A stretch of 64,000 bases of DNA from Hyphomicrobiales bacterium (GTDB lineage: Bacteria > Pseudomonadota > Alphaproteobacteria > Rhizobiales > Rhizobiaceae), in assembly GCA_900469345.1 (NCBI GenBank), contig UBWZ01000007.1, positions 186,001-250,000 of the forward strand, in the 5' to 3' direction. The position numbers and the translations under genes were made by a program. Each line of letters begins with the position of its first letter. Within the stretch, counting starts at the first letter, position 1. Under the pieces are notes generated by a model. The model saw only the letters and a program-made list of their open reading frames with translations, was not told the DNA's origin and made no database searches. Of this stretch, positions 8,944 through 17,669 are shown piece by piece.

Positions 8944-8957
8944 ATGATCTTTGTCAA
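8944..8957 (-). promoter_or_regulatory. Candidate FixK/FNR-type box upstream of the usp gene
   Basis: On the minus strand TTGAC-AAAG-ATCAT, which matches nine of ten defined positions of the FixK/FNR consensus TTGAY-N4-RTCAA. It is centred about 88 bases before the usp start codon, an acceptable distance for an activator site at about -41 with a leader of roughly 45 nt. One mismatch, and short motifs of this kind occur by chance. Confidence 0.35.
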
Positions 8958-8982
8958 TCGGGGTCGGAAGCGGTACGCGCCG

Positions 8983-10563
8983 TCAGGCCGACAGGATCTG
9001 CCTGCGCTCGCGCATGAAGGCAATCGCCTCGTCCTGCGGCATCGCCTTGCCGAATATGTATCCCTGGCCGATGTCGCATCCCTGCCCCAGGAAGTAGGCA
9101 AGCTGCGCGTTTTCCTCGATGCCCTCGACGGTGGTCTTGAGATTGAGGCTGCGGCTGAGGCCAAGGATTGCATCAACGATCTTGGTGTTCTTGTCGTTGC
9201 CGACGCAGCTGGACACGAAGCTCTTGTCGATCTTGATCTTGTCGAAGCGGAAGCGCGCCAGCTGCGACAGGCTGGAATAGCCGGTTCCGAAGTCGTCCAG
9301 CGCCACCTGTATACCGGCCGCATGAAGCTGCTCGATGGTCGAGGCGGCAAGCTCCGGGTCGCCGATCAGGGCGTTTTCGGTAATTTCGATTTCGAGCCGC
9401 GACGGCGGAAGCCCGGTTTCCGCGAGGATGTTCAAGATACGGTTGGGCAGCAGCCTGTCCTCGATCTGTACCGGCGAAACATTGAAGGAAAGCAGCAACG
9501 GCTCGCTCCACGACCGGGCGTCGCGGCATGCATGCGCCAGCAGCTGCTCGAACAGGATGGTGATCAGCCCTGTTTCCTCGGCGACAGCGATGAACTCCTG
9601 CGGCGAGATGAAGGTGCCCTCGGCATTGCACCAGCGAGCCAGGGCTTCAAAGCCGCAGAGCTCGGCGCTCTTCAGTCCGATCAGCGGCTGATAGTAGGGG
9701 ACGATCGCCTCGCGCTCGATAGCGCGGCGCAGTTCGCCCTCAAGCTTGGCGCGCTGCGCCACCTTTTCCTGCATATCGGGATGGAAAAGCGCCTGCTGGT
9801 TGTGGCCGCGTGCCTTGGCCTCGTAGAGTGCGATGTCGGAGCGGTGGCGGACTTCCTCGAGCGACGTGCCGTGCTCGGGCATGCGCGCGTAGCCGATGCT
9901 GGCGCCGACCTGCGTCGGCAACGCATCGATACGCACCGGCCGCGACACCGAGTGGATCAGCAACTGCGCGAACAGCTGTTCTTTTTCAGGCGGCAGGTTG
10001 CGCGCCACCGCCACGAATTCGTCGCCGCCGAAGCGGAACACGCATTCATGATCGGCCAGCGAGCAGATGCGGCGGGATACTTCCTTCAGCAGCGCGTCGC
10101 CACCCTGGTGACCGAGGAGATCGTTGACCTTCTTGAAGCCGTCGAGGTCGATCGAGAACACGGTCGCGGTCTGGCTCTCGACCTCGCCGGCTGCCGTCTC
10201 ATGGCCAGCCGAGGCCACGGCCTGTGGCAGGGCGAAGCGATCGAACGCATAGCGGTTGGGCAATTTGGTCAGGTGATCGTGGGTGGCGATGTGGTCCGCC
10301 GCGTCAAACGCTCGTCGGCGGCTGTCCATCTCGTCGCGCATGTCGAAGATACGCAGGGCCGAATAGCCGAAACTGGAGATGCCAAGCACGATCAGCGAGA
10401 TCACGATGACGTCCGCATTGCCGACGCTCAACAGCTGTGCAAAGGCAAAGACGTGATTGCGAAACGCGAAGAAGCCGAGCCAGAGCAGCACCCCCCAGCC
10501 CGTGACCTGGAAAAGCTGGCGTCCAGCCCTGTTTTTCAGAAAATCCACCACGCAGGCCTCCAT
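8983..10563 (-). CDS. Membrane GGDEF-EAL protein (c-di-GMP cyclase/phosphodiesterase)
   Basis: A 526-residue protein with two N-terminal membrane helices (about residues 17-40 and 47-66) and no clear sensory domain. The GGDEF domain (about 95-255) has an intact active-site motif FRFGGDEF but no RxxD inhibitory site at the usual place. The EAL domain (about 265-515) has intact CGFEALARW and the DDFGTGYSS loop. Both catalytic motifs are preserved, so it could make or degrade c-di-GMP; which direction dominates cannot be read from sequence. Not in an obvious operon, although the GH25 gene lies 109 bp upstream on the same strand. Confidence 0.92.
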   Translation of the reverse strand: MEACVVDFLKNRAGRQLFQVTGWGVLLWLGFFAFRNHVFAFAQLLSVGNADVIVISLIVLGISSFGYSALRIFDMRDEMDSRRRAFDAADHIATHDHLTKLPNRYAFDRFALPQAVASAGHETAAGEVESQTATVFSIDLDGFKKVNDLLGHQGGDALLKEVSRRICSLADHECVFRFGGDEFVAVARNLPPEKEQLFAQLLIHSVSRPVRIDALPTQVGASIGYARMPEHGTSLEEVRHRSDIALYEAKARGHNQQALFHPDMQEKVAQRAKLEGELRRAIEREAIVPYYQPLIGLKSAELCGFEALARWCNAEGTFISPQEFIAVAEETGLITILFEQLLAHACRDARSWSEPLLLSFNVSPVQIEDRLLPNRILNILAETGLPPSRLEIEITENALIGDPELAASTIEQLHAAGIQVALDDFGTGYSSLSQLARFRFDKIKIDKSFVSSCVGNDKNTKIVDAILGLSRSLNLKTTVEGIEENAQLAYFLGQGCDIGQGYIFGKAMPQDEAIAFMRERRQILSA

Positions 10564-10672
10564 CTCCGCAGCATTTTCTATCAGGGCGATCTAAAGGATA
10601 AGTTACTGTCGCATTCGTTGCACGAAAGACCTCAGGAGCTGACGTTCCGCAAGCGCAGTCGGCTGCTCTGAG

Positions 10673-11566
10673 TCAGAACGGCCTGTATGGAACCGATGCG
10701 TCGGCCATCATTGCGGGGCCGGGCGTGTTCGGCGGCAGTAGTTCTCCCTGCGCCCAGACCCTCTTCAACTCCTCGAGCCCGACGCCCGCGACGTTGACGT
10801 CGATATCGGTTCCCGTGCCGGGCACGCGGTAGGGACATTTTTGTGCCGAGCAGTTCACCGAAGAGGAGAATTGCCAGAGTAGGTAGTTCGACCAGCTGCC
10901 GATCGGAAAGACGCCGGACACGTCGGGTCGGTAGCGGGCATACCAGATCGGCAGCCGCGACAGCAGCGGGTAGTCCTTGGCCCGCGCCGCCACGTAGCGC
11001 GCCACGTTGTGATTGGTGTAGAGGACCGGATACCGCCCCGTCCTGACCTTGACGTGCCGGACAAAGATCTCCGCATCTTCGAGCGACATGAACTTGTCGC
11101 CAAGGTCCTCGATATCCAGGACCATGAGATCATCGGGGGCGGGCTGGGCGTAGTCGAGGAAGTGGTTGGCCTGATCGATCGGATTGCCGGGGCGCGCCAG
11201 ATGATAGGCGCCCCACAGCAGGCCCGCGCCTCGCGCCACCAACCTTCGCGTCTGGTAGAGCTCGCGGCTTACCGCATATTTGCGCCACATGGTCTTGCAA
11301 TGCGCAAACGTGTCACCGGCATGCTTGTCGGTACAGGTGTAGCTTTCCGGAAGGCCGTCCGACGCCTTGTGAATAAAGCCGGCGATCCGCTTGTCGGTGA
11401 GAAGCGCTGTCCAGTCGATGGCGTTGAGCTCGTAGGCGTCGACCACCAGGGGCGCGGCAGGATCGGTCCAGGGCTGCGTCTCCCCTGCGCCCGCCGACCG
11501 ACCTTCGGTTACAAGAAGAACCGCGGCAGCCAGAAGAGCAAATGAGAATCGCGTCAACCTGTCCAT
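10673..11566 (-). CDS. Glycoside hydrolase family 25 muramidase
   Basis: Peptidoglycan-cleaving N,O-diacetylmuramidase-type enzyme. The 297-residue form starting at 11566 has a good signal peptide (RFSFALLAAAVLLVTEGRSAGA), so it acts in the periplasm or is exported; a longer in-frame start at 11608 adds 14 residues and is less likely. GH25 features: VDAYELNAIDW at the first strand, HKASDG, GAYHLARPG, the catalytic-strand motif MVLDIEDLG, and IWYARYRP / LWQFSS toward the end. No cell-wall binding domain. Chromosomal GH25 enzymes in Gram-negatives are usually for wall remodelling or interbacterial attack; no immunity gene is seen next to it. Confidence 0.85.
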   Translation of the reverse strand: MDRLTRFSFALLAAAVLLVTEGRSAGAGETQPWTDPAAPLVVDAYELNAIDWTALLTDKRIAGFIHKASDGLPESYTCTDKHAGDTFAHCKTMWRKYAVSRELYQTRRLVARGAGLLWGAYHLARPGNPIDQANHFLDYAQPAPDDLMVLDIEDLGDKFMSLEDAEIFVRHVKVRTGRYPVLYTNHNVARYVAARAKDYPLLSRLPIWYARYRPDVSGVFPIGSWSNYLLWQFSSSVNCSAQKCPYRVPGTGTDIDVNVAGVGLEELKRVWAQGELLPPNTPGPAMMADASVPYRPF

Positions 11567-11892
11567 CCCGCGAGAGTGGACAATTAACATTAAGCAGGCG
11601 TTAAGCATGATGCTTTTGGCTCGATCGCGCCAGCCCGCCTCGGCATGCGATCAGAAGCAATTTTTGCGTCTACGCCGCGAAAAAGGCTCTTTGCGGCACC
11701 ACGGATGGGCATCGCCAGGCGGGAAGGAATGACTGCTGTGGCTACGACGGCCCCGCCTCTCCCAGCGCCAGGGAGCCGATTGCTCCTGCCCCGCTATTGA
11801 CGCCCGTCCCCCTGCCCTGCAAATCTGGCGGCTCAAACCGAACTGATTTCCGGCCGCATTTCTTCCCTATCCGTTTCATATCAGGCGCTGCA
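11567..11892. other. Divergent promoter region, no gene seen
   Basis: 326 bp between the divergent GH25 and hydroxylase genes. No convincing small ORF, hairpin or known box was seen; it must hold both promoters. Confidence 0.4.
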
Positions 11893-12891
11893 ATGACCGA
11901 ATTTCGTACATCCGTCCTTTACCGTCTCCTGTCCTGGGTCATGTGGCCGGGCATCTTCTGCGCAGGCCTGACGGGCGCCTATTTCGCATTTCAGTCCTCA
12001 GCACCACTCCTGTGGTTCAACGTCGTCTATTTTTCCGTCGTTGCGATGATCGCCCTGTTCGAACGCCTGATGCCCTACGAGCAGAGCTGGCTTGCGCACG
12101 ACGGCGAAACCTTCAACGACGTCGCCCATACGCTGCTGAACAAGGGGGGCGTGCAGATCGCCGCTGCCATCGGCGCCTCATTCCCCATTGCTGTCGCCAC
12201 CTTCGCGCAGCCGGTCCTGGTGTCTCCGGTGCATCTGTGGCCGGATCACTGGCCGATGGTCTTCCAGGCGCTGCTTGGCCTGGTCATCGCAGAATTCGGG
12301 CTCTATTTCGCGCATCGACTGGCCCACGAACACCTGACCCTGTGGCGCTTTCATGCGCTGCATCACAGCGTCCAGCGTCTCTGGGTGGTCAATACCGGCC
12401 GCTTTCATTTCATGGACTCGCTGATCAAGATCGGGCTGAGCCAGATCCCCCTCTACCTCCTCGGCGCGCCCCTCCCGGTCTTCCTCTGGATCGGCGCCGT
12501 TACGGCCTTCGTCGGCCTTCTCACCCATTGCAACATGGATGTGCGGACCGGGCCGCTGGACTGGATCCTGAGCACGCCGCGGCTGCACCGCTGGCACCAT
12601 TCCCGCGTTCTGGCCGAGGGCAACACCAACTACGGCGAAAACCTCGTGCTGTGGGACCAGGTCTTTGGCACCTATTACAATCCGCCGCGCCCGTCCTCCA
12701 CCGATATCGGCATCACGGGACGGGTCGCGAGCAGCTTCTGGGGCCAAGTCGTTCAACCCTTCTCGACGCGAGGATACCGACAGATCATCGGGCGAAAGCC
12801 GAAGGAACTGCAGGCGGAGACAATCCCCGGCTCAGCGAGCGATGCTCTGCCGCCGCTGCTGATGCCCACGGCGCAGACCCGGACCGAATGA
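11893..12891 (+). CDS. Sterol desaturase / fatty acid hydroxylase family membrane protein
   Basis: Integral-membrane di-iron oxygenase family, 332 residues from the ATG at 11893 (an upstream in-frame extension to 11797 lacks a good start). The three histidine clusters that bind the di-iron centre are present: HRLAH and HALHH near residues 145-165 and HRWHH near residue 233. About four to five hydrophobic segments precede or surround them. Family members hydroxylate or desaturate lipids (fatty acids, carotenoids, hopanoid-like or sphingolipid-type substrates); the substrate here is not deducible. No partner gene is adjacent. Confidence 0.85.
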   Translation: MTEFRTSVLYRLLSWVMWPGIFCAGLTGAYFAFQSSAPLLWFNVVYFSVVAMIALFERLMPYEQSWLAHDGETFNDVAHTLLNKGGVQIAAAIGASFPIAVATFAQPVLVSPVHLWPDHWPMVFQALLGLVIAEFGLYFAHRLAHEHLTLWRFHALHHSVQRLWVVNTGRFHFMDSLIKIGLSQIPLYLLGAPLPVFLWIGAVTAFVGLLTHCNMDVRTGPLDWILSTPRLHRWHHSRVLAEGNTNYGENLVLWDQVFGTYYNPPRPSSTDIGITGRVASSFWGQVVQPFSTRGYRQIIGRKPKELQAETIPGSASDALPPLLMPTAQTRTE

Positions 12892-12946
12892 CGGGAGACG
12901 GCAAGACGCCATCTTCCATCCTCCGTAGCACATACGTCTCAAGAGG

Positions 12947-13459
12947 CTAACGGCACCGACCGGCTTCGGTCAGCGCGGCACTTATCCCGGATAACGAAAA
13001 TGTGTAGCTTGTCTCCGTGCCGCGCTTGGATACCGCTTCGAGCGTCATGGAGCTTCCGGATTTCAATGCCGCGACAAGGGCTGCATCCCGGCTCTCTTCG
13101 GCAGTCCATCCACCATTGCCGCGGGCGGTCAGCAGGAATCGCTGGCCGTTGACGGTCGCCCGCATCTGGGAACCCTCCTTCAGATCGTAACCCATGATCG
13201 CCTGCGGAAAATAGCCGGCGCCGGAGGGTTTTGGCGCGACAAGAAAGAAATTGTCGCCATGCTGGACGCTGGCCGGACGCGCATCCTGCGCCATGGTCAG
13301 GACATAGCAGGTGCGAGATCCGTTGCTGCGATAGGAATAGACGCCCCAATCCTCGAATTTCTTCACCATGCTCGGGCTGGGCGACGGCTGGGCGATCGCG
13401 GTCGTGGCGAAGCCGGCGCCGAGCGCGAGTGCAGTGAGTATGGCGAGTTTGAAAGACAT
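12947..13459 (-). CDS. Invasion-associated locus B (IalB) family periplasmic protein
   Basis: A 170-residue protein with signal peptide (LAILTALALGAGFATTAIAQP). After it come the family hallmarks W(G)VYSYRSNGSRTCYVLTMAQ and later KLxxG-like and GRCR tail. IalB was named in Bartonella, but such proteins are widespread in rhizobia with unknown periplasmic function. A good AAGGAGG precedes the ATG. Preceded by a 275-bp gap containing the palindrome at 13633-13649. Confidence 0.82.
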   Translation of the reverse strand: MSFKLAILTALALGAGFATTAIAQPSPSPSMVKKFEDWGVYSYRSNGSRTCYVLTMAQDARPASVQHGDNFFLVAPKPSGAGYFPQAIMGYDLKEGSQMRATVNGQRFLLTARGNGGWTAEESRDAALVAALKSGSSMTLEAVSKRGTETSYTFSLSGISAALTEAGRCR

Positions 13460-13632
13460 AGTGCCTCCTTGATCGGACGGGGGAATGCGACCTGGAAGCC
13501 GGCCGCTGGGGCCTTATTGGAAAATCTGAGGGCTAACGTAAAGTTAACGCGCAAGGCCAGCGCCCCGAAACGGGCTGGCAAATGGGCATTTTCAGGGCCG
13601 AATGTGAGCGCCGGCGCAGGCAGCTCCTCCTA

Positions 13633-13649
13633 CGTGACAGGGTGTCACG
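13633..13649. promoter_or_regulatory. Perfect palindrome upstream of the IalB gene
   Basis: CGTGACA-GGG-TGTCACG, seven-base perfect arms around three bases. Two further TGTCAC/GTCACG half-sites lie at 13668-13673 and 13680-13685. The cluster sits about 175-235 bases upstream of the IalB-like start and just after the end of the molybdoenzyme gene. It looks like an operator or a compact 3' hairpin; the cognate regulator is unknown. Confidence 0.4.
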
Positions 13650-13734
13650 AGCGCCATGCCCGGGCGATGTCACAATGCAGTCACGATGGCGTTAGCGAGC
13701 GCCGGACCACGGGCCCGGTCGCTCGCCCTATTTC

Positions 13735-16041
13735 CTACTCCGCCGCCTCAAGCCTGACGCCCGCCGCATCCGCAGACACCCTGACCGGCACGGATTTGCC
13801 CGCGGGAACCTTGCTGCCCTCGGCATGCTGTTCAAGGGGCACCAGAACGTTGCACTCCGGATAGTAGGCACCACAGCAGCCAGCCGGAATATCGTAGGCG
13901 ACGACACGAAGCCCCGAGAGGCTGCGCGGCACATTGTCGGACGTTGCCGTCTGCAACGTGACATTCCGCCCTTCTGCAAGCCCGAAGCGGCGGATATCGG
14001 CTGGGTTCATGAAGACGATCATCCGGGTGCCTTCTACGCCGCGGAAACGGTCGCTGTAACCATAGACCGTGGTGTTGAACTGATCGTTGCTGCGCAAGGT
14101 CATTAGCCGCATCACGTCCGGTTGGTCGCCGGTATCGAAGCTGGCGGACAGCGCTTTCGGCACCTTGAAGTTGGCCTTGCCGGTATCGGTCTTCCACTTT
14201 CGGACGTTCGCGCCCAGCGGTCTCTCAAAGCCACCCGGCGTCCACATCCTCTCGTTGAAGCTTTTGAAGATGTCGGGGTAGGTGGCCTCGATCGCATCCC
14301 GCACCTTGCCGTAATCCGCAACCCATTCGTCCCACGGCACGCGTGCATTGGGCGCAAGCGAAGCCTTCGCTATCTCGGCGACAATCTTTGCCTCGGACAG
14401 GAGGTGCTTGCTGATGGGATGAGCGCGCCCCTTGGATGCGTGGACGCAGGCGGTCGAATCTTCGATGGTCACGACCTGTTGCCCGCTGGCCTGCATATCG
14501 ACCTCGATACGCCCGAGGCATGGCAGGAGATAGGCGACATCGCCGTTGAACAGATGGTTCCGGTTGAGCTTGGTAGCGATCTGCACGGTCAACCGCATGC
14601 GCGGCCAGGCGTCTTCCATCAGGCTTGTTTCCGGTACGGCCCTCAGGAAATTGCCGCCAAGCCCGACAAAGCCGCGAATATCACCATCGATGATGGCACG
14701 GCAGGCGTCGACCGTCGTCAGCCCCTCCTCGCGCGGCGGTTCGAACCCGTACATCTCGGCCAGCCTTTCGAGCGGCACAAGGTGGGGCTTTTCGGTGATT
14801 CCGACCGTGCGCTGGCCTTGTACGTTGGAATGGCCACGGACCGGGCAGATGCCAGCTCCGGGCCTGCCGATATTGCCACGCAGCAGAAGCAGGTTGACCA
14901 GCGTCTGGACGCTGCTGACGCCGTGCTTGTGCTGGGTCAGACCCATGCCGTAGACGCCCATCACCGCCTTCGACTGGGCGTAGATGGCAGCGGCCTCTTC
15001 AAGGTCGGCGCGCTTCAAGCCGGACTCGGCCTCCAGCGCATCCCACGACTGTTGTTCGCAAAACAGCCGGAAATCGTCGAGACCATGACAGTGCTCGGCG
15101 AGGAATCCGTGATCGAGGATCCCGCCGGACGCCTCCTCCCTTTCGAACAGGGATTTGCACATGCCGGTCATGGCCGCGATGTCACCGCCTGACCGAACCT
15201 GATAGTAGCGGTGGCTGATCTTCGTTTCCGACCGGGTCAGCATCTCGACCGGGCTCTGCGGATTGGTAAAGCGTTCGAGCCCTCGCTCGCGGAGCGGGTT
15301 GAATGTCACGATGACGCAGCCGCGCTTGGCCGCCTCCTGCAGCTGGTGCAGCATGCGCGGGGCGTTCGACCCGGGATTGTGACCGAAAAAGAAGATCGCG
15401 TCCGCATGATCGAAATCGGACAGGCGGACAGAGCCCACCGGCTGTCCGATCACCTCCGGCAAGGCCACGGACGTGGTCTCGTGGCACATGTTGGAACTGT
15501 CCGGCAGATTGTTGTTGCCGTAGAGCCGCGCCAGCAGCTGGTACATGTACGAGGTTTCGAGCGACGCGCGGCCGGAGGCGTAGAAGATGGTCTTCTTCGG
15601 ATCATCGACGCTGATGGCCTTGAGTTCCCGACCGATCTCCTCGAAGGCAACCTCCCACGATACCGGCTCGTAAATGTCGAGCAGGTGATCGTAGCGCATC
15701 GGCTGGGTCAGCCGACCGACGGCTTCCAGGTGATAGTCGTCCCATGTGCGCAGTTCCGCGACCGTATGGGCTGCAAAGAATTCGGGTGTCGCGGTTCGAC
15801 CGGTCAGCTCCCAGAAGGTCGCCTTGGCACCGTTTTCGCAAAACTCGGCAGGGTTCGGCTTCGCCGGTTTCGACCAGGCACAGCTGACGCAGGCAAAGCC
15901 CTTGGCCTTGTTCTGCTGCGCCAGAGCCGCCAGCGAGTACGACCGTGCCCGGCTCTTGACCGCATTCTGCACCAATGACTGGACAGATCCCCAACCGCCA
16001 GCGGGGCCTTCGTAACGTCGGATGCGGATGTGAGAATTCAT
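13735..16041 (-). CDS. FdhF/YdeP family molybdopterin oxidoreductase
   Basis: Large molybdopterin-bis-MGD enzyme of the YdeP (formate-dehydrogenase-H-like alpha subunit) family, 768 residues from the ATG at 16041, which aligns with the usual YEGPAGGWGSVQS start. An N-terminal cysteine cluster (CVSC about residue 48, then FCENGAKA) would hold an iron-sulfur centre. Further visible blocks are FFGHNPGSNAPRMLH, GLTQHKHGVSSVQTLVNLLLLRGNIGRPGAG and the C-terminal MGD-binding ADIRRFGLAEGRNV. No signal sequence, so it is cytoplasmic. E. coli YdeP contributes to acid resistance, but the reaction is not established. It follows livF by 93 bp on the same strand and may be in the same transcript. No fdhD is next to it. 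Confidence 0.88.
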   Translation of the reverse strand: MNSHIRIRRYEGPAGGWGSVQSLVQNAVKSRARSYSLAALAQQNKAKGFACVSCAWSKPAKPNPAEFCENGAKATFWELTGRTATPEFFAAHTVAELRTWDDYHLEAVGRLTQPMRYDHLLDIYEPVSWEVAFEEIGRELKAISVDDPKKTIFYASGRASLETSYMYQLLARLYGNNNLPDSSNMCHETTSVALPEVIGQPVGSVRLSDFDHADAIFFFGHNPGSNAPRMLHQLQEAAKRGCVIVTFNPLRERGLERFTNPQSPVEMLTRSETKISHRYYQVRSGGDIAAMTGMCKSLFEREEASGGILDHGFLAEHCHGLDDFRLFCEQQSWDALEAESGLKRADLEEAAAIYAQSKAVMGVYGMGLTQHKHGVSSVQTLVNLLLLRGNIGRPGAGICPVRGHSNVQGQRTVGITEKPHLVPLERLAEMYGFEPPREEGLTTVDACRAIIDGDIRGFVGLGGNFLRAVPETSLMEDAWPRMRLTVQIATKLNRNHLFNGDVAYLLPCLGRIEVDMQASGQQVVTIEDSTACVHASKGRAHPISKHLLSEAKIVAEIAKASLAPNARVPWDEWVADYGKVRDAIEATYPDIFKSFNERMWTPGGFERPLGANVRKWKTDTGKANFKVPKALSASFDTGDQPDVMRLMTLRSNDQFNTTVYGYSDRFRGVEGTRMIVFMNPADIRRFGLAEGRNVTLQTATSDNVPRSLSGLRVVAYDIPAGCCGAYYPECNVLVPLEQHAEGSKVPAGKSVPVRVSADAAGVRLEAAE

Positions 16042-16134
16042 GAGGACTGTCCCGTGGCCGGTGCGGCCCGGTGCAGGCCACGAAACCGGATAATCCATCG
16101 GTGACCGGCTTGGTTCCGCCGGACGAAGCGGCTG

Positions 16135-16923
16135 CTACGCTTTGTCGCTTGGTGTTGTGCCCATGCCAGACCGGGACATGCCCAGGGCGGATGCGTTACC
16201 CCCGTTCTGGTGCCGGGCCACCTTGTCGACCCCCAGATGCGCCCCCAGCATAGCCTCGTCCGCCAGCAGATCTGCGCTGTGGCCCTGGTAGACCACCGCA
16301 CCGCGGTCGAGGATCACCGCATCGTCGGTCAGCGGCAGGACCTTGCGCGCTTTCTGCTCGATGATGATCGCCGACATGCCCTCCCCTTTCGTGATCCGCT
16401 GGATGGCCGCCAGCAGCTCGTCCACGATGATTGGCGCCAGCCCCTCCGTTGGTTCGTCCAAAAGGAGAAGCTTCGGATTGATCATCAGCGCCCGACCCAC
16501 GGCCAGCATCTGCTGTTCGCCGCCCGACAGCTGGTTGCCGAGGTTTCGGCGCCTTTCCTTCAGGCGTGGAAACATCGAATAGACCCGCTCCAGCGTCCAT
16601 AGGCCGGGGCGCGCGATCGCCGTCATGTTTTCCTCGACCGTCAGCGACTTGAAGATGTTCCGTTCCTGCGGCACCCAGCCTATGCCGGCGGCTGCTCGCC
16701 GATCGGCGCGAAGCCGCGTGACATCGCGGCCGACGAGGTGAATGGATCCGGAATGGTGGGTGGTCACGCCTGCAAGCGTGTTGACGAACGTCGTCTTGCC
16801 CGTTCCGTTGCGGCCGAGCAGTGCGAGCGTCCGTCCTTCGTCGAGCGTCAGACTGATGCCGGCGAGAACGCTCGCTTCGCCGTAGCCGGCCACAAGTGCA
16901 TCGGTGACAAGGACCGCGGTCAT
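16135..16923 (-). CDS. livF: Branched-chain amino acid type ABC transporter ATPase LivF
   Basis: Cytoplasmic ATPase, 262 residues. Walker A (GRNGTGKT), signature LSGGEQQM, Walker B (LLLLDEPTEGLAP) and the LivF-type IIEQKARKVL switch region are present. The start at 16923 overlaps the stop of livG by 4 bp (ATGA). It is some 25 residues longer than usual LivF because of a C-terminal tail after HLGVDKVARHQ (glycine/serine/methionine-rich), probably non-essential. Works with LivG under LivHM permeases. Confidence 0.9.
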   Translation of the reverse strand: MTAVLVTDALVAGYGEASVLAGISLTLDEGRTLALLGRNGTGKTTFVNTLAGVTTHHSGSIHLVGRDVTRLRADRRAAAGIGWVPQERNIFKSLTVEENMTAIARPGLWTLERVYSMFPRLKERRRNLGNQLSGGEQQMLAVGRALMINPKLLLLDEPTEGLAPIIVDELLAAIQRITKGEGMSAIIIEQKARKVLPLTDDAVILDRGAVVYQGHSADLLADEAMLGAHLGVDKVARHQNGGNASALGMSRSGMGTTPSDKA

Positions 16924-17669
16924 GCGTTTTCTCCAAGATAGACGGCCTTGACCCGAGGATCTGCCGCGATCTCTGCGACCGATCCTTCGGCAAAGACCGC
17001 ACCGGCGACAAGCACAGAGATCCGCGTCGCGAAGGAGAAGACGAGGTCCATGTCGTGCTCGATCAGAAGCACCGTCACGTCCTTCGGAAGATCCGCGACG
17101 ATCGACAGGACCTCGTGACGCTCGTCCTCCGGCACGCCGGCGGCCGGCTCGTCGAGGAGCAGAACGCGCGGTCGGGAGGCAAAGGCGAGCGCGATCTCCA
17201 GCAGCCTCTGCTTGCCGTAGGGCAATATCGATGTCCGCTCGCCCATTACCGAGGCGAGCCCAAACCGGGCAAGCAGATCGCCGGCCTCCTCGACAACACG
17301 CGCATAGCCCGCCATCGCGCTCCAGAGCCTGTGAGCGATCCCCTCGCGCTCGGCGATGGCGAGACACACGGTTTCAAGCGGCGTAAACGTCTCGAACAGC
17401 TGATTGATCTGGAAGGTGCGTGTCAGGCCCCGCTTGACGCGGCGGAAGGAGGCAAGCCCGGTGATATCCTCGCCCTCCAGGAAGACCTGACCTTCGGAGG
17501 GCGGCAGCACGCCCGTCAGAAGATTGATGAGCGTCGTCTTGCCCGCCCCGTTCGGGCCGATCAGCGCATGCCGGGCACCGCGCTCGACGGTCAGGCTGAC
17601 GTCGTTTGTGGCGACGAACGCACCGAACCGGCGCTTCAGTCCGCGTGTCTCGAGAACGATATCGCTCAC
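16920..17669 (-). CDS. livG: Branched-chain amino acid type ABC transporter ATPase LivG
   Basis: Second ATPase, 249 residues. Starts with GTG at 17669 overlapping the livM stop (GTGA), which gives the standard LivG N-terminus SDIVLETRGLKRRFG. Walker A (GPNGAGKT) and Walker B (VLLLDEPAAGVPEDE) are normal. The signature region is ILPYGKQRLLEIALA, i.e. the LSYGxQR form usual for LivG. H-loop IEHDMD. Part of an unbroken livH-M-G-F run in which each gene overlaps the next. Confidence 0.9.
   Translation of the reverse strand: MSDIVLETRGLKRRFGAFVATNDVSLTVERGARHALIGPNGAGKTTLINLLTGVLPPSEGQVFLEGEDITGLASFRRVKRGLTRTFQINQLFETFTPLETVCLAIAEREGIAHRLWSAMAGYARVVEEAGDLLARFGLASVMGERTSILPYGKQRLLEIALAFASRPRVLLLDEPAAGVPEDERHEVLSIVADLPKDVTVLLIEHDMDLVFSFATRISVLVAGAVFAEGSVAEIAADPRVKAVYLGENA

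Noticed and set aside
8944..10671. 575-residue plus-strand ORF opposite the GGDEF-EAL gene
   Set aside because: Low-complexity arginine/histidine-rich composition; minus-strand frame has intact GGDEF and EAL motifs.
16135..17367. 410-residue form of LivF
   Set aside because: The first 148 residues are out-of-frame reading of livG; the true start overlaps the livG stop by 4 bp.
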